7,518 bases of DNA from DASQFD01 sp035633255 (GTDB lineage: Bacteria; Actinomycetota; Actinomycetes; Actinomycetales; Dermatophilaceae). The notes under the pieces were generated by a model, which did no database searches, was not told the origin of the DNA, and worked only from the letters and a program-made list of their open reading frames with translations. The position numbers and the translations under genes are program-made. Position 1 is the first letter of the stretch; each line of letters opens with the position of its first letter. Below are positions 1-5,010 of the stretch, piece by piece. The stretch covers positions 1-7,518 of the forward strand of contig DASQFD010000012.1 of NCBI GenBank assembly GCA_035633255.1, in the 5' to 3' direction.

Positions 1-302
1 CGCTCACCGGACCCAAGATGGTGCAGAAGATCATCGGGATCAACGGCTACGACCTCGAGATCCCCATCAGCCAGCACATGGCGTTCTACTCCTACGTGGA
101 CCGCCCCGGAGTCATCGGCGTCATCGGCAAGCTGCTCGGGGACGCGAGTGTCAACATCGCCGGGATGCAGGTGTCGCGCGACGACGCCATCGGCAAGGCG
201 CTCGTGGCGCTCACGGTCGACAGCGCCATCCCGGCCGAGATCGTCTCCGCCATCGAGAAGGAGATCGGCGCCGAGACCGTCAAGGTCGTCGACCTGGTCT
301 AG
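1..302 (+). CDS. serA: D-3-phosphoglycerate dehydrogenase, C-terminal ACT domain (5' end outside the window)
   Basis: Only the last 99 codons are present, reading from base 3 in frame to TAG at 300-302. The visible protein is a complete small ACT domain: a strand-rich start (KIIGINGYDLEIP), the ligand-loop stretch SYVDRPGVIGVIGKLLGDASVNIAGMQ around visible residues 30-55, and the ending ETVKVVDLV. The DRPGVIG...VNIAGMQVSR pattern is characteristic of SerA, which oxidises 3-phosphoglycerate to 3-phosphohydroxypyruvate as the first step of serine synthesis. In this family the ACT domain binds serine or mediates oligomer contacts. The catalytic and NAD-binding domains lie upstream of the window, so neither they nor the promoter can be judged. 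An ATG at position 18 is internal and not a start. The next supported ORF begins 100 nt downstream. A weak 5-bp inverted repeat at 316-320/330-334 is the only terminator-like sign after the stop. Confidence 0.93.
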   Translation, partial: LTGPKMVQKIIGINGYDLEIPISQHMAFYSYVDRPGVIGVIGKLLGDASVNIAGMQVSRDDAIGKALVALTVDSAIPAEIVSAIEKEIGAETVKVVDLV

Positions 303-390
303 GTGTGGGTCAGGTGGCCGTCCCGCTGGCGGCCCGGCGTGACTCCGGTCGCATGCTGGGACGATCCGCCCAGATGGCAGGACGTCCACG

Positions 391-396
391 TAGGGT
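391..396 (+). promoter_or_regulatory. Candidate -10 box for a leaderless transcript
   Basis: TAGGGT fits the actinobacterial TANNNT -10 pattern and ends six bases before the ATG at 403, so transcription would start at about the A of that ATG. The purine run between them (GGAGG) is too close to the ATG to act as a Shine-Dalgarno site. I see no convincing -35 box. The same spacing of -10 box to start codon appears at 908 (leuB) and 4136, which supports the reading. Confidence 0.4.
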
Positions 397-402
397 GGAG
401 GC

Positions 403-453
403 ATGACGCAGCGGCTCGGCCTCCTCATCGCCGGCCGCGGCGGGGTCCGGTAG
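403..453 (+). CDS. Candidate 16-residue leader peptide rich in Leu/Ile codons
   Basis: ATG at 403 to TAG at 451-453 encodes MTQRLGLLIAGRGGVR. Residues 5-9 are Leu-Gly-Leu-Leu-Ile and residue 15 is Val, so 5 of 16 residues are branched-chain amino acids. The ORF follows a TAGGGT box at leaderless spacing. Its last codons and stop lie inside inverted repeats (440-516) that can pair in mutually exclusive ways. Those are the ingredients of a translation-coupled attenuator, and the next full-length gene is leuB. Against this, leuB starts 467 nt away, a second small ORF and terminator-like hairpins intervene, and leuB appears to have its own promoter. I do not recognise the peptide as a known family. 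It could be a chance ORF in GC-rich DNA. Confidence 0.4.
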   Translation: MTQRLGLLIAGRGGVR

Positions 454-516
454 TCAGCACCCTCGCCGCGGAGACCCCGCGACGCCCGCTGACCGGCTCG
501 CCGACCACCCGTCGGC
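440..516 (+). promoter_or_regulatory. Competing inverted repeats around the stop codon of the short Leu-rich ORF
   Basis: Three pairings are visible. GCGGGGTC (440-447) matches GACCCCGC (473-480), 8 bp. CCGG plus TCAGC (447-450 and 454-458, with the stop codon TAG bulged out) matches GCTGACCGG (488-496), 9 bp, and encloses a 5-bp hairpin at 467-471/477-481. GCCGAC (500-505) matches GTCGGC (511-516) around a 5-nt loop. The first and second cannot form together because they share bases near 447 and 473-481. A ribosome stalled in the short ORF would cover the left arms. High GC makes chance complementarity common, so this is suggestive only. Confidence 0.3.
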
Positions 517-580
517 TCGAGCCCCGACCCAGACCCACGACGACGCACGGCCGCCTCGGCGGCCGGGAAGGACGACCAGG

Positions 581-661
581 ATGAGCGAGGAGACCCGCGC
601 GGCCCGCAGGGCGCTGCAGGAGTCCATGGACCTGCGCGACCAAGGCCACACCGAGGACTGA
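581..661 (+). CDS. Small hypothetical protein, 26 residues
   Basis: ATG at 581 runs to TGA at 659-661. A strong Shine-Dalgarno-like sequence, GGGAAGGA (565-572), lies eight bases upstream of the ATG. Nearly all third codon positions are G or C, as in the neighbouring genes. The peptide starts MSEETRAARRALQESMD and ends RDQGHTED. It is highly charged, could form one helix over residues 3-19, and has no signal peptide or membrane segment. Tandem terminator-like hairpins follow six bases after the stop, which fits a short transcript ending here. The function is unknown and I recognise no family. It is poor in branched-chain residues (two Leu), so it does not look like a leader for branched-chain amino acid control. 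A chance ORF is possible, but the combination of ribosome site, codon bias and following terminator makes a real gene plausible. Confidence 0.45.
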   Translation: MSEETRAARRALQESMDLRDQGHTED

Positions 662-666
662 CACAT

Positions 667-728
667 CCGGGACCGACCCCGGTCCGGACGCGAGGGCCCC
701 GACGGCGTATGCCGGTCGGGGCCCTCGC
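667..728 (+). terminator. Tandem hairpins, probable intrinsic-type terminator
   Basis: The first hairpin (667-687) pairs CCGG[G]ACC with GGTCCGG around a 6-nt loop. The second, much stronger, pairs 690-706 with 711-728 around the loop GTAT: 17 base pairs with a single bulged C. No T-run follows, which is common for GC-rich actinobacterial terminators. It sits directly after the 26-codon ORF and before the leuB promoter region, so it should isolate leuB from upstream transcription or act as an attenuator. The second hairpin's loop and right arm carry one copy of the octamer CGGCATAC (on the - strand, 707-714). Confidence 0.65.
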
Positions 729-882
729 CAGGTGCGCCCAGCCCGCCGGGTGCGATGGCCGGTGTGCGCGCCGCCCTGCGGGGGGCGGTGGAGGGCCGCT
801 CGGAGGGACGGGTCGAGGTGGGCGGGCCGGGGGGGGCTGGCCGCTCCGGAGTGCCGCCGTCGACTCACGAACTGAGACGCTG
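729..882. other. Gene-free stretch with a G-tract cluster (805-836)
   Basis: I find no supportable gene here; the long frame crossing it is a shadow of leuB. On the + strand, runs of at least three G occur at 805-807, 810-812, 820-822, 824-826 and 829-836, with loops of 2, 7, 1 and 2 bases. This meets the usual G-quadruplex pattern and lies about 85 bases upstream of the predicted leuB transcription start. G-runs are frequent at this GC content, so any function is speculative. Confidence 0.35.
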
Positions 883-913
883 GTCCCGGATGCCGGGACG
901 GTGAGCGTACGGT
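883..913 (+). promoter_or_regulatory. leuB promoter: -10 box with an adjacent perfect dyad (possible operator)
   Basis: TACGGT (908-913) is a TANNNT -10 box ending seven bases before the leuB ATG at 921, giving a leaderless mRNA. The perfect dyad GTCCCGG-ATG-CCGGGAC (883-899) occupies the place where a -35 box would be. No TTGACA-like -35 is visible. The dyad could be a repressor or activator site, or a short hairpin limiting read-through from upstream. The regulator cannot be named from the sequence. Confidence 0.45.
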
Positions 914-920
914 GGCCCCC

Positions 921-2051
921 ATGTCTTTTGCAGCGCCGCCGGACACCACCGCACGGCCGACCCGCACCGGCGCAGCCCCGGAGCGTGCCGACGTCAGCTC
1001 GGCCCCCACCTCCCTCGACGTCGCCGTCATCGGCGGCGACGGCATCGGCCCGGAGGTCGTCGCCGAGGGTCTGCGGGTCCTCGAGGCGGTCACCGCCGAC
1101 GCCGGCGTCAAGGTCGCGACCACCGACTACGACCTCGGCGCCCGCCGGTGGCACGCCACGGGGGAGACCCTCCCCGACTCCGTCGTCGACGAGCTGCGCG
1201 GTCACGACGCGATCCTCCTCGGCGCCATCGGCGACCCCACCGTGCCAAGTGGCGTCCTCGAGCGCGGGGTCCTGCTCCCGCTCCGCTTCGCCCTCGACCA
1301 CTACGTCAACCTGCGCCCCGCCAGGCTCTACCCCGGCGTTCGCAGCCCGCTCGACCTCGCCCGCGTCGCCCCGGACGGCATCGACTTCGTCGTCGTCCGC
1401 GAGGGCACCGAGGGCCCCTACGTCGGCAACGGCGGCTCCCTCCGCACCGGCACCCCGCAAGAGATCGCCACCGAGGTCAGCGTCAACACCCGCTTCGGCG
1501 TCGAGCGCGTCGTGCGGGACGCCTTCGCCCGCGCGCAGGCCCGCCCGCGCAGGCACCTGACGCTGGTCCACAAGCACAACGTCCTCACCCACGCCGGCCA
1601 CCTGTGGCGGCGCACCGTGGAGGAGGTGGGCGCCGAGTTCCCGGAAGTCGAGACGGCGTACCAGCACGTGGACGCGGCCACGATCTTCCTGGTCACCGAC
1701 CCCGGTCGCTTCGACGTGGTCGTCACGGACAACCTCTTCGGCGACATCGTCACCGACATCGCCGCGGCGATCGCCGGCGGCATCGGCCTCGCGGCCAGCG
1801 GCAACCTCAACCCCACCGGCGCCGCACCGAGCATGTTCGAGCCGGTCCACGGCTCGGCCCCCGACATCGCCGGCCAGGGCCGGGCAGACCCCACCGCCGC
1901 GATCCTCTCGGTCGGCATGCTGCTGGCGCACGTCGGGCTCCCGGCGGAGGCCGCCCGGGTCGAGGCGGCCGTGGCCGCGGACCTCGCCTCCCGGGGCCCC
2001 GCGGCCCGCAGCACGTCCCGGGTGGGGGAGGCCGTCCTCGCCGCCCTGTGA
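921..2051 (+). CDS. leuB: 3-isopropylmalate dehydrogenase
   Basis: This 376-residue protein oxidises and decarboxylates 3-isopropylmalate to 2-oxoisocaproate with NAD+ in leucine synthesis (cytoplasmic). Visible family landmarks are GGDGIGPEV (residues 38-46), the substrate-arginine segment LRFALDHYVNLRPARLYPG, REGTEGPYVGNGG, catalytic Lys218 in VHKHNV, and metal-binding Asp251, Asp275 and Asp279 (HVDAA and GDIVTD). The spacing of these residues matches characterised LeuB enzymes closely. The nucleotide-binding tail is GSAPDIAGQGRADP. ATG 921 was chosen because a TACGGT -10 box ends seven bases before it; an in-frame GTG at 912 overlaps that box. About 30 Ala/Pro/Thr-rich residues precede the first core strand (LDVAVIGGDG), longer than usual, and there is no later in-frame ATG or GTG before the core. 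In the citramalate route, LeuB often also handles the methylmalate step, which fits cimA downstream. Tartrate or isocitrate dehydrogenase relatives are less likely given the LeuB motifs. Confidence 0.95.
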   Translation: MSFAAPPDTTARPTRTGAAPERADVSSAPTSLDVAVIGGDGIGPEVVAEGLRVLEAVTADAGVKVATTDYDLGARRWHATGETLPDSVVDELRGHDAILLGAIGDPTVPSGVLERGVLLPLRFALDHYVNLRPARLYPGVRSPLDLARVAPDGIDFVVVREGTEGPYVGNGGSLRTGTPQEIATEVSVNTRFGVERVVRDAFARAQARPRRHLTLVHKHNVLTHAGHLWRRTVEEVGAEFPEVETAYQHVDAATIFLVTDPGRFDVVVTDNLFGDIVTDIAAAIAGGIGLAASGNLNPTGAAPSMFEPVHGSAPDIAGQGRADPTAAILSVGMLLAHVGLPAEAARVEAAVAADLASRGPAARSTSRVGEAVLAAL

Positions 2052-2106
2052 CCGGCCCCGCGCCCGGATAGCCTGACGGGAGCACCGACGCACCTCCGAG
2101 GAAGGA
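2047..2106 (+). promoter_or_regulatory. Candidate ilvE promoter and ribosome binding site
   Basis: TAGCCT (2069-2074) fits TANNNT. TGTGAC (2047-2052), overlapping the leuB stop, is a fair -35 match with a 16-base spacer. The implied start near 2081 leaves a leader of about 34 nt containing GAGGAAGGA (2098-2106), eight bases before ATG 2115. ilvE could therefore be transcribed both from here and by read-through from leuB. Confidence 0.4.
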
Positions 2107-2114
2107 CCCGTCCG

Positions 2115-3218
2115 ATGACCGGCTCGCCGCTCACCTTTCCCGTCACCCGTCGGGCCGATCCGGTCCCGGACGCCGAGCGGGCGGCCATCCTCGCCGACCC
2201 GGGCTTCGGCGTGCACTTCACCGACCACATGGTGACGGCGACGTGGACGCCCGGCGAGGGCTGGCACGACGGTGCCGTCACGGCATACGGGCCGATCACC
2301 CTGCTGCCCTCGGCGGCCGTCCTGCACTACGCCCAGGAGATCTTCGAGGGTCTGAAGGCCTACCGCCACGAGGACGGGTCGGTGTGGTCCTTCCGCCCGG
2401 AGGCCAACGCCCGACGGATGATCCGCAGCGCCCGCCGCCTGGCGCTCCCGGAGCTGCCCGAGGACGACTTCCTGGCCTCGCTCAAGGCCATCGCCGCGGC
2501 GGACGAGCCGTGGGTGCCGCCGGTCGGCACGGGGGAGACCAGCCTCTACCTCCGGCCGTTCATGTACGCCTCGGAGTCCTTCCTCGGCGTCCGGCCGGCC
2601 AAGCGCGTGACGTACTGCGTCATCGCCTCGCCCGCCGGCGCCTACTTCCCCGGGGGCCTGAAGCCGGTGACGCTCTGGCTCTCGGAGCGCTACGCCCGCG
2701 CGGGCGAGGGCGGGACCGGCGCGGCCAAGTGCGGCGGCAACTACGCCTCCAGCCTCGCCGGCCAGCTCGAGGGGATCGAGCACGGGTGCGACCAGGCCGT
2801 CTTCCTGGACTCCTCGACGCACACCCACATCGAGGAGCTCGGGGGGATGAACCTCTTCTTCGTCACCGACGACGACAGGCTTCTCACGCCGGAGCTCACC
2901 GGGTCGATCCTCGAGGGGGTGACCCGCGCGTCCGTCCTCGAGCTCGCCAAGGAGGTCGGGCTCACGCCGGAGGAGCGCCGGGTGCCGATCGCGGAGTGGA
3001 AGGAGGGCGTCGCGAGCGGTGACATCCGCGAGGTCTTCGCGTGCGGCACCGCCGCGGTCATCACACCCGTGGGCGAGCTGCGCTGGGCGGGAGGGAGCGC
3101 GCCCTCGACCGCCGGCGCGGAGGGCGGCGAGGTGACGCGGACGCTGCGGGAGCGCCTGCTCGACATCCAGTACGGCCGGGCCGAGGACACCCACGGGTGG
3201 CTCACCCGGCTCGTGTGA
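2115..3218 (+). CDS. ilvE: Branched-chain amino acid aminotransferase
   Basis: The 367-residue product is a fold-type IV PLP enzyme that transfers the amino group between glutamate and the 2-oxo acids of leucine, isoleucine and valine, the last step of all three pathways. It has the longer BCAT form seen in actinobacteria and eukaryotes: FTDHMVTATWTPGEGWHDG near the N terminus, HYAQEIFEGLKAYR (about residues 74-87), LYLRPFMYASE, the PLP lysine Lys205 in AAKCGGNYASS, the EELGGMNLFFV segment (Glu240/Glu241), and the C-terminal GDIREVFACGTAAVITPVG phosphate-binding region. The length is normal for this subgroup. The start is fixed by GAGGAAGGA eight bases upstream. It lies 63 nt after leuB and 48 nt before the HAD gene. 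The rare Ala codon GCA at residue 57, followed by TAC, belongs to one of the repeated CGGCATAC octamers. Confidence 0.96.
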   Translation: MTGSPLTFPVTRRADPVPDAERAAILADPGFGVHFTDHMVTATWTPGEGWHDGAVTAYGPITLLPSAAVLHYAQEIFEGLKAYRHEDGSVWSFRPEANARRMIRSARRLALPELPEDDFLASLKAIAAADEPWVPPVGTGETSLYLRPFMYASESFLGVRPAKRVTYCVIASPAGAYFPGGLKPVTLWLSERYARAGEGGTGAAKCGGNYASSLAGQLEGIEHGCDQAVFLDSSTHTHIEELGGMNLFFVTDDDRLLTPELTGSILEGVTRASVLELAKEVGLTPEERRVPIAEWKEGVASGDIREVFACGTAAVITPVGELRWAGGSAPSTAGAEGGEVTRTLRERLLDIQYGRAEDTHGWLTRLV

Positions 3219-3232
3219 CCGGGCTCGGGTGA
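3202..3232 (+). terminator. Weak hairpin over the ilvE stop codon
   Basis: TCACCCG (3202-3208) pairs with CGGGTGA (3226-3232) around a 17-nt loop containing the ilvE TGA. It is short, has no T-run, and the next gene starts only 35 nt further on, so termination would at most be partial. Confidence 0.2.
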
Positions 3233-3252
3233 CCCACCTCCGACGCGCCCGC

Positions 3253-3267
3253 CGAGGGCGACCCTCG
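3253..3267 (+). promoter_or_regulatory. Hairpin enclosing the ribosome binding site of the HAD gene
   Basis: CGAGGG (3253-3258) and CCCTCG (3262-3267) form a perfect 6-bp stem around CGA. The left arm contains the likely Shine-Dalgarno GAGGG and the right arm includes the first base of the GTG start at 3267. Folding would hide the ribosome site, which suggests translation coupled to ilvE or temperature/structure-dependent expression. With only 15 bases this may be chance. Confidence 0.3.
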
Positions 3268-4130
3268 TGACCGGGCCCGCCCCGCGCCTGCCGGACGGGC
3301 GCCCGTCACTGGTCGCGACGGACCTCGACGGGACCCTGCTCCGCCGGGACGGCTCGTTGTCGGCCCGCACCCGGGCGGCGATCCGGGCGGCCGAGGACGC
3401 CGGGATCGACGTCATCTTCGTCACCGCCCGCCCACCCCGCTGGCTGCACGCCCTCGCCGACGCGGTCGGCCCGCACGGCGTCGTCCTCGCGGGCAACGGT
3501 GCGTTCGTCGTCGACATGCGGACCCGCTCGGTCCTCTCCTACAGCGGCTTCCGACGCGCCGAGCTGCTGCCCCTGGTGAGCGACCTGCGCTCGGCGTTCC
3601 CCGACGCCGGGTTCGCCGTGGAGCGGCACACGGGGATGACGATGGAGCTGGCCTACCGCGAGATCCACGCCGAGGGGGCGGACGTGGCCGCCCTGGTCGA
3701 GCGCCTCGACGAGATCGACGACGACGCACCGACGGGCAAGCTCCTGGTGGTGCGATCGGGCGAGCCGGGGGAGCAGTTCCTCGAAGACGTCGACGAGGTC
3801 GTCGGTGTCCGCGGCCAGGTGCAGTTCTCCGGGGCGACCTTCCTGGCCGAGGTCTCGCCACCGGGCGTGAGCAAGGCGACCGTCCTCGCGTCGTGGTGCG
3901 AGTCCCGCTCCATCGAGCCCCGGGACGTCTGGGCCTTCGGTGACATGCCCAACGACCTGCCCATGCTTCGGTGGGCGGGGGCGTCGTTCGCGGTCGCCAA
4001 CGCCCACCCCCTGGTGCGGTCCGCCACGACGCACCACTGCCCCTCCAACGAGGAGGACGGCGTGGCGCTCGTGCTCGAGGCGGTCGTCGCGCGCACGAGC
4101 GCGCCCAGGGGTCCGCGCACGGGCGGCTGA
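3267..4130 (+). CDS. Cof-type HAD-family hydrolase (phosphatase, substrate unknown)
   Basis: This 287-residue cytoplasmic protein has all four HAD motifs. Motif I is TDLDGTLL with nucleophile Asp19 and acid/base Asp21. Motif II is Thr53 in VIFVTARPP. Motif III is Lys203 in GVSKATVL. Motif IV is GDMPNDLPML (residues 225-234) with metal ligands Asp226 and Asp230. The alpha/beta cap between about residues 85 and 190 is of the Cof/C2 type, whose members dephosphorylate sugar phosphates, nucleotides or cofactors; the substrate cannot be read from the sequence. Length is normal for the family. The start is GTG 3267 with GAGGG eight bases upstream. It follows ilvE by 48 nt without a visible promoter of its own, so co-transcription with ilvE is likely. 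Nothing links it directly to branched-chain amino acid synthesis. Confidence 0.92.
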   Translation: MTGPAPRLPDGRPSLVATDLDGTLLRRDGSLSARTRAAIRAAEDAGIDVIFVTARPPRWLHALADAVGPHGVVLAGNGAFVVDMRTRSVLSYSGFRRAELLPLVSDLRSAFPDAGFAVERHTGMTMELAYREIHAEGADVAALVERLDEIDDDAPTGKLLVVRSGEPGEQFLEDVDEVVGVRGQVQFSGATFLAEVSPPGVSKATVLASWCESRSIEPRDVWAFGDMPNDLPMLRWAGASFAVANAHPLVRSATTHHCPSNEEDGVALVLEAVVARTSAPRGPRTGG

Positions 4131-4135
4131 GACGG

Positions 4136-4141
4136 CATACT
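4136..4141 (+). promoter_or_regulatory. Candidate -10 box for the amidotransferase-like gene
   Basis: CATACT differs from TATACT at one base and ends seven bases before GTG 4149, the same leaderless spacing seen for leuB. No Shine-Dalgarno-like sequence precedes this GTG. The box overlaps an octamer CGGCATAC (4133-4140), so the match could reflect that repeated word rather than a promoter. Confidence 0.35.
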
Positions 4142-4148
4142 CGCCGGG

Positions 4149-5006
4149 GTGAGCGACCACCCGCCCCGGACGCCGGGGCGACCGGTCGTCGGCATCACCT
4201 GCTACACCGACGTCGTGACCCGTGGTGACTGGGTCGACCAGCCGACGACGTTCGTGCCCAGCCGCTACGTCGACTTCGTCGCGGCGGCCGGCGGGCTCGC
4301 CGTGCTGCTGCCCCCTCGTGCGGACGTCGACGCACCGCTGGCCGAGCAGGTGCTGGGCCGCCTCGACGCCCTCGTGGTCGCCGGCGGCGCCGACGTGCAG
4401 CCGTGGCGCTACGGCGCCGAGCCGCACGCCCTCTCGCACGCCGACGCCCCGGACCGCGACGCCTGGGAGATCGCGCTCGTGCGGGCCTCCCGCGTCACCG
4501 GCACGCCGCTGCTCGGCATCTGCCGGGGCATGCAGGTCATGGCGGTCGAGGCGGGCGGCACGCTGGTCCAGCACCTCCCGGACGTCGTCGGCCACGAGGA
4601 CCACTCCCCCCACCTCGGCGCCTACGGCGAGCACCCCGTGTGCCCGGTGCCCGGCACGCGCCTGGCCGGCATCCTCGGGGAGGCGGAGATCGCGGTGCCG
4701 ACGTACCACCACCAGGGCGTCCTCACCCACCCCGGGTATGCCGTGGTCGCCCGACACCCCGACGGCACCATCGAGGCCCTCGAGGCGCTCGGTGCCCGCG
4801 AGGCGCTCGAGGAGCTGGGCGGGGACGGTCAGCGGGAGGCGCTCGAGGCACTCGGGGAGCTGGGCGGGGACGGTCAGCGGGAGGCGGCCGGCCGGCATAC
4901 CGGGCCTGCGCCCTTCCGCCTCGGGGTCCAGTGGCACCCGGAGGCGGGCACCGACCTCCGCCTGATGGCCGCCCTCCTCGAGTCCGCCGGCGCGCTGCGA
5001 GGCTGA
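4149..5006 (+). CDS. Class-I glutamine amidotransferase-like gamma-glutamyl hydrolase (peptidase C26, PuuD-like)
   Basis: The 285-residue protein belongs to the group that includes gamma-glutamyl-gamma-aminobutyrate hydrolase, which cleaves gamma-glutamyl amide bonds in putrescine/GABA breakdown. Landmarks in order are PVVGITCYTD at the N terminus, the oxyanion segment LVVAGGADVQPWRY, the nucleophile elbow GICRGMQ with Cys125, PTYHHQGV, and the triad partners His263 and Glu265 in VQWHPEA. The true substrate is unproven, because relatives act on various gamma-glutamyl compounds. Start GTG 4149 fits a leaderless mRNA from the box at 4136. An unusual Glu/Ala/Leu/Gly-rich insertion (about residues 207-250), built from 15-residue tandem repeats, lies before the last core strand; family members normally have a short loop here. 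The gene contains the window's only Tyr TAT codon (residue 197) and a His CAT (residue 250), both within CGGCATAC words. No polyamine genes adjoin it. Confidence 0.88.
   Translation: MSDHPPRTPGRPVVGITCYTDVVTRGDWVDQPTTFVPSRYVDFVAAAGGLAVLLPPRADVDAPLAEQVLGRLDALVVAGGADVQPWRYGAEPHALSHADAPDRDAWEIALVRASRVTGTPLLGICRGMQVMAVEAGGTLVQHLPDVVGHEDHSPHLGAYGEHPVCPVPGTRLAGILGEAEIAVPTYHHQGVLTHPGYAVVARHPDGTIEALEALGAREALEELGGDGQREALEALGELGGDGQREAAGRHTGPAPFRLGVQWHPEAGTDLRLMAALLESAGALRG
4811..4886 (+). repeat. 45-bp-period tandem repeat inside the amidotransferase-like gene
   Basis: A 31-base stretch at 4811-4841 recurs exactly at 4856-4886, a period of 45 bases (15 codons), so the reading frame is kept. It encodes ELGGDGQREALEALG once and then the start of a second unit. 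The preceding residues (EALEALGAREALE) look like a degenerate earlier unit. Slipped-strand expansion or contraction would add or remove 15 residues in a surface loop between the PTYHHQGV region and the His/Glu catalytic motif. Confidence 0.85.
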
Positions 5007-5010
5007 CGGG

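Noticed and set aside
303..584. A 93-codon open frame after serA on the + strand
   Set aside because: The product is Arg/Pro/Trp-rich, typical of a GC-rich random frame, with no ribosome site. It overlaps the better supported small ORF and structured region.
912..914. GTG as the leuB start, nine bases upstream of the ATG
   Set aside because: It overlaps the TACGGT -10 box and has no ribosome site; ATG 921 fits the leaderless spacing.
425..1123. A 232-codon - strand frame across the serA-leuB gap
   Set aside because: It runs over the leuB 5' end and the hairpins, has low-complexity composition, and shows no domain or ribosome site.
709..1560. A 283-codon + strand frame overlapping leuB
   Set aside because: It begins in the loop of a terminator hairpin, is Ser/Pro/Arg/Ala-rich, and most of it lies over leuB in the wrong frame.
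4811..4886. CRISPR-like repeats
   Set aside because: There are only two exact copies, in frame within a gene, with a 14-base remainder instead of unique spacers and no cas genes.
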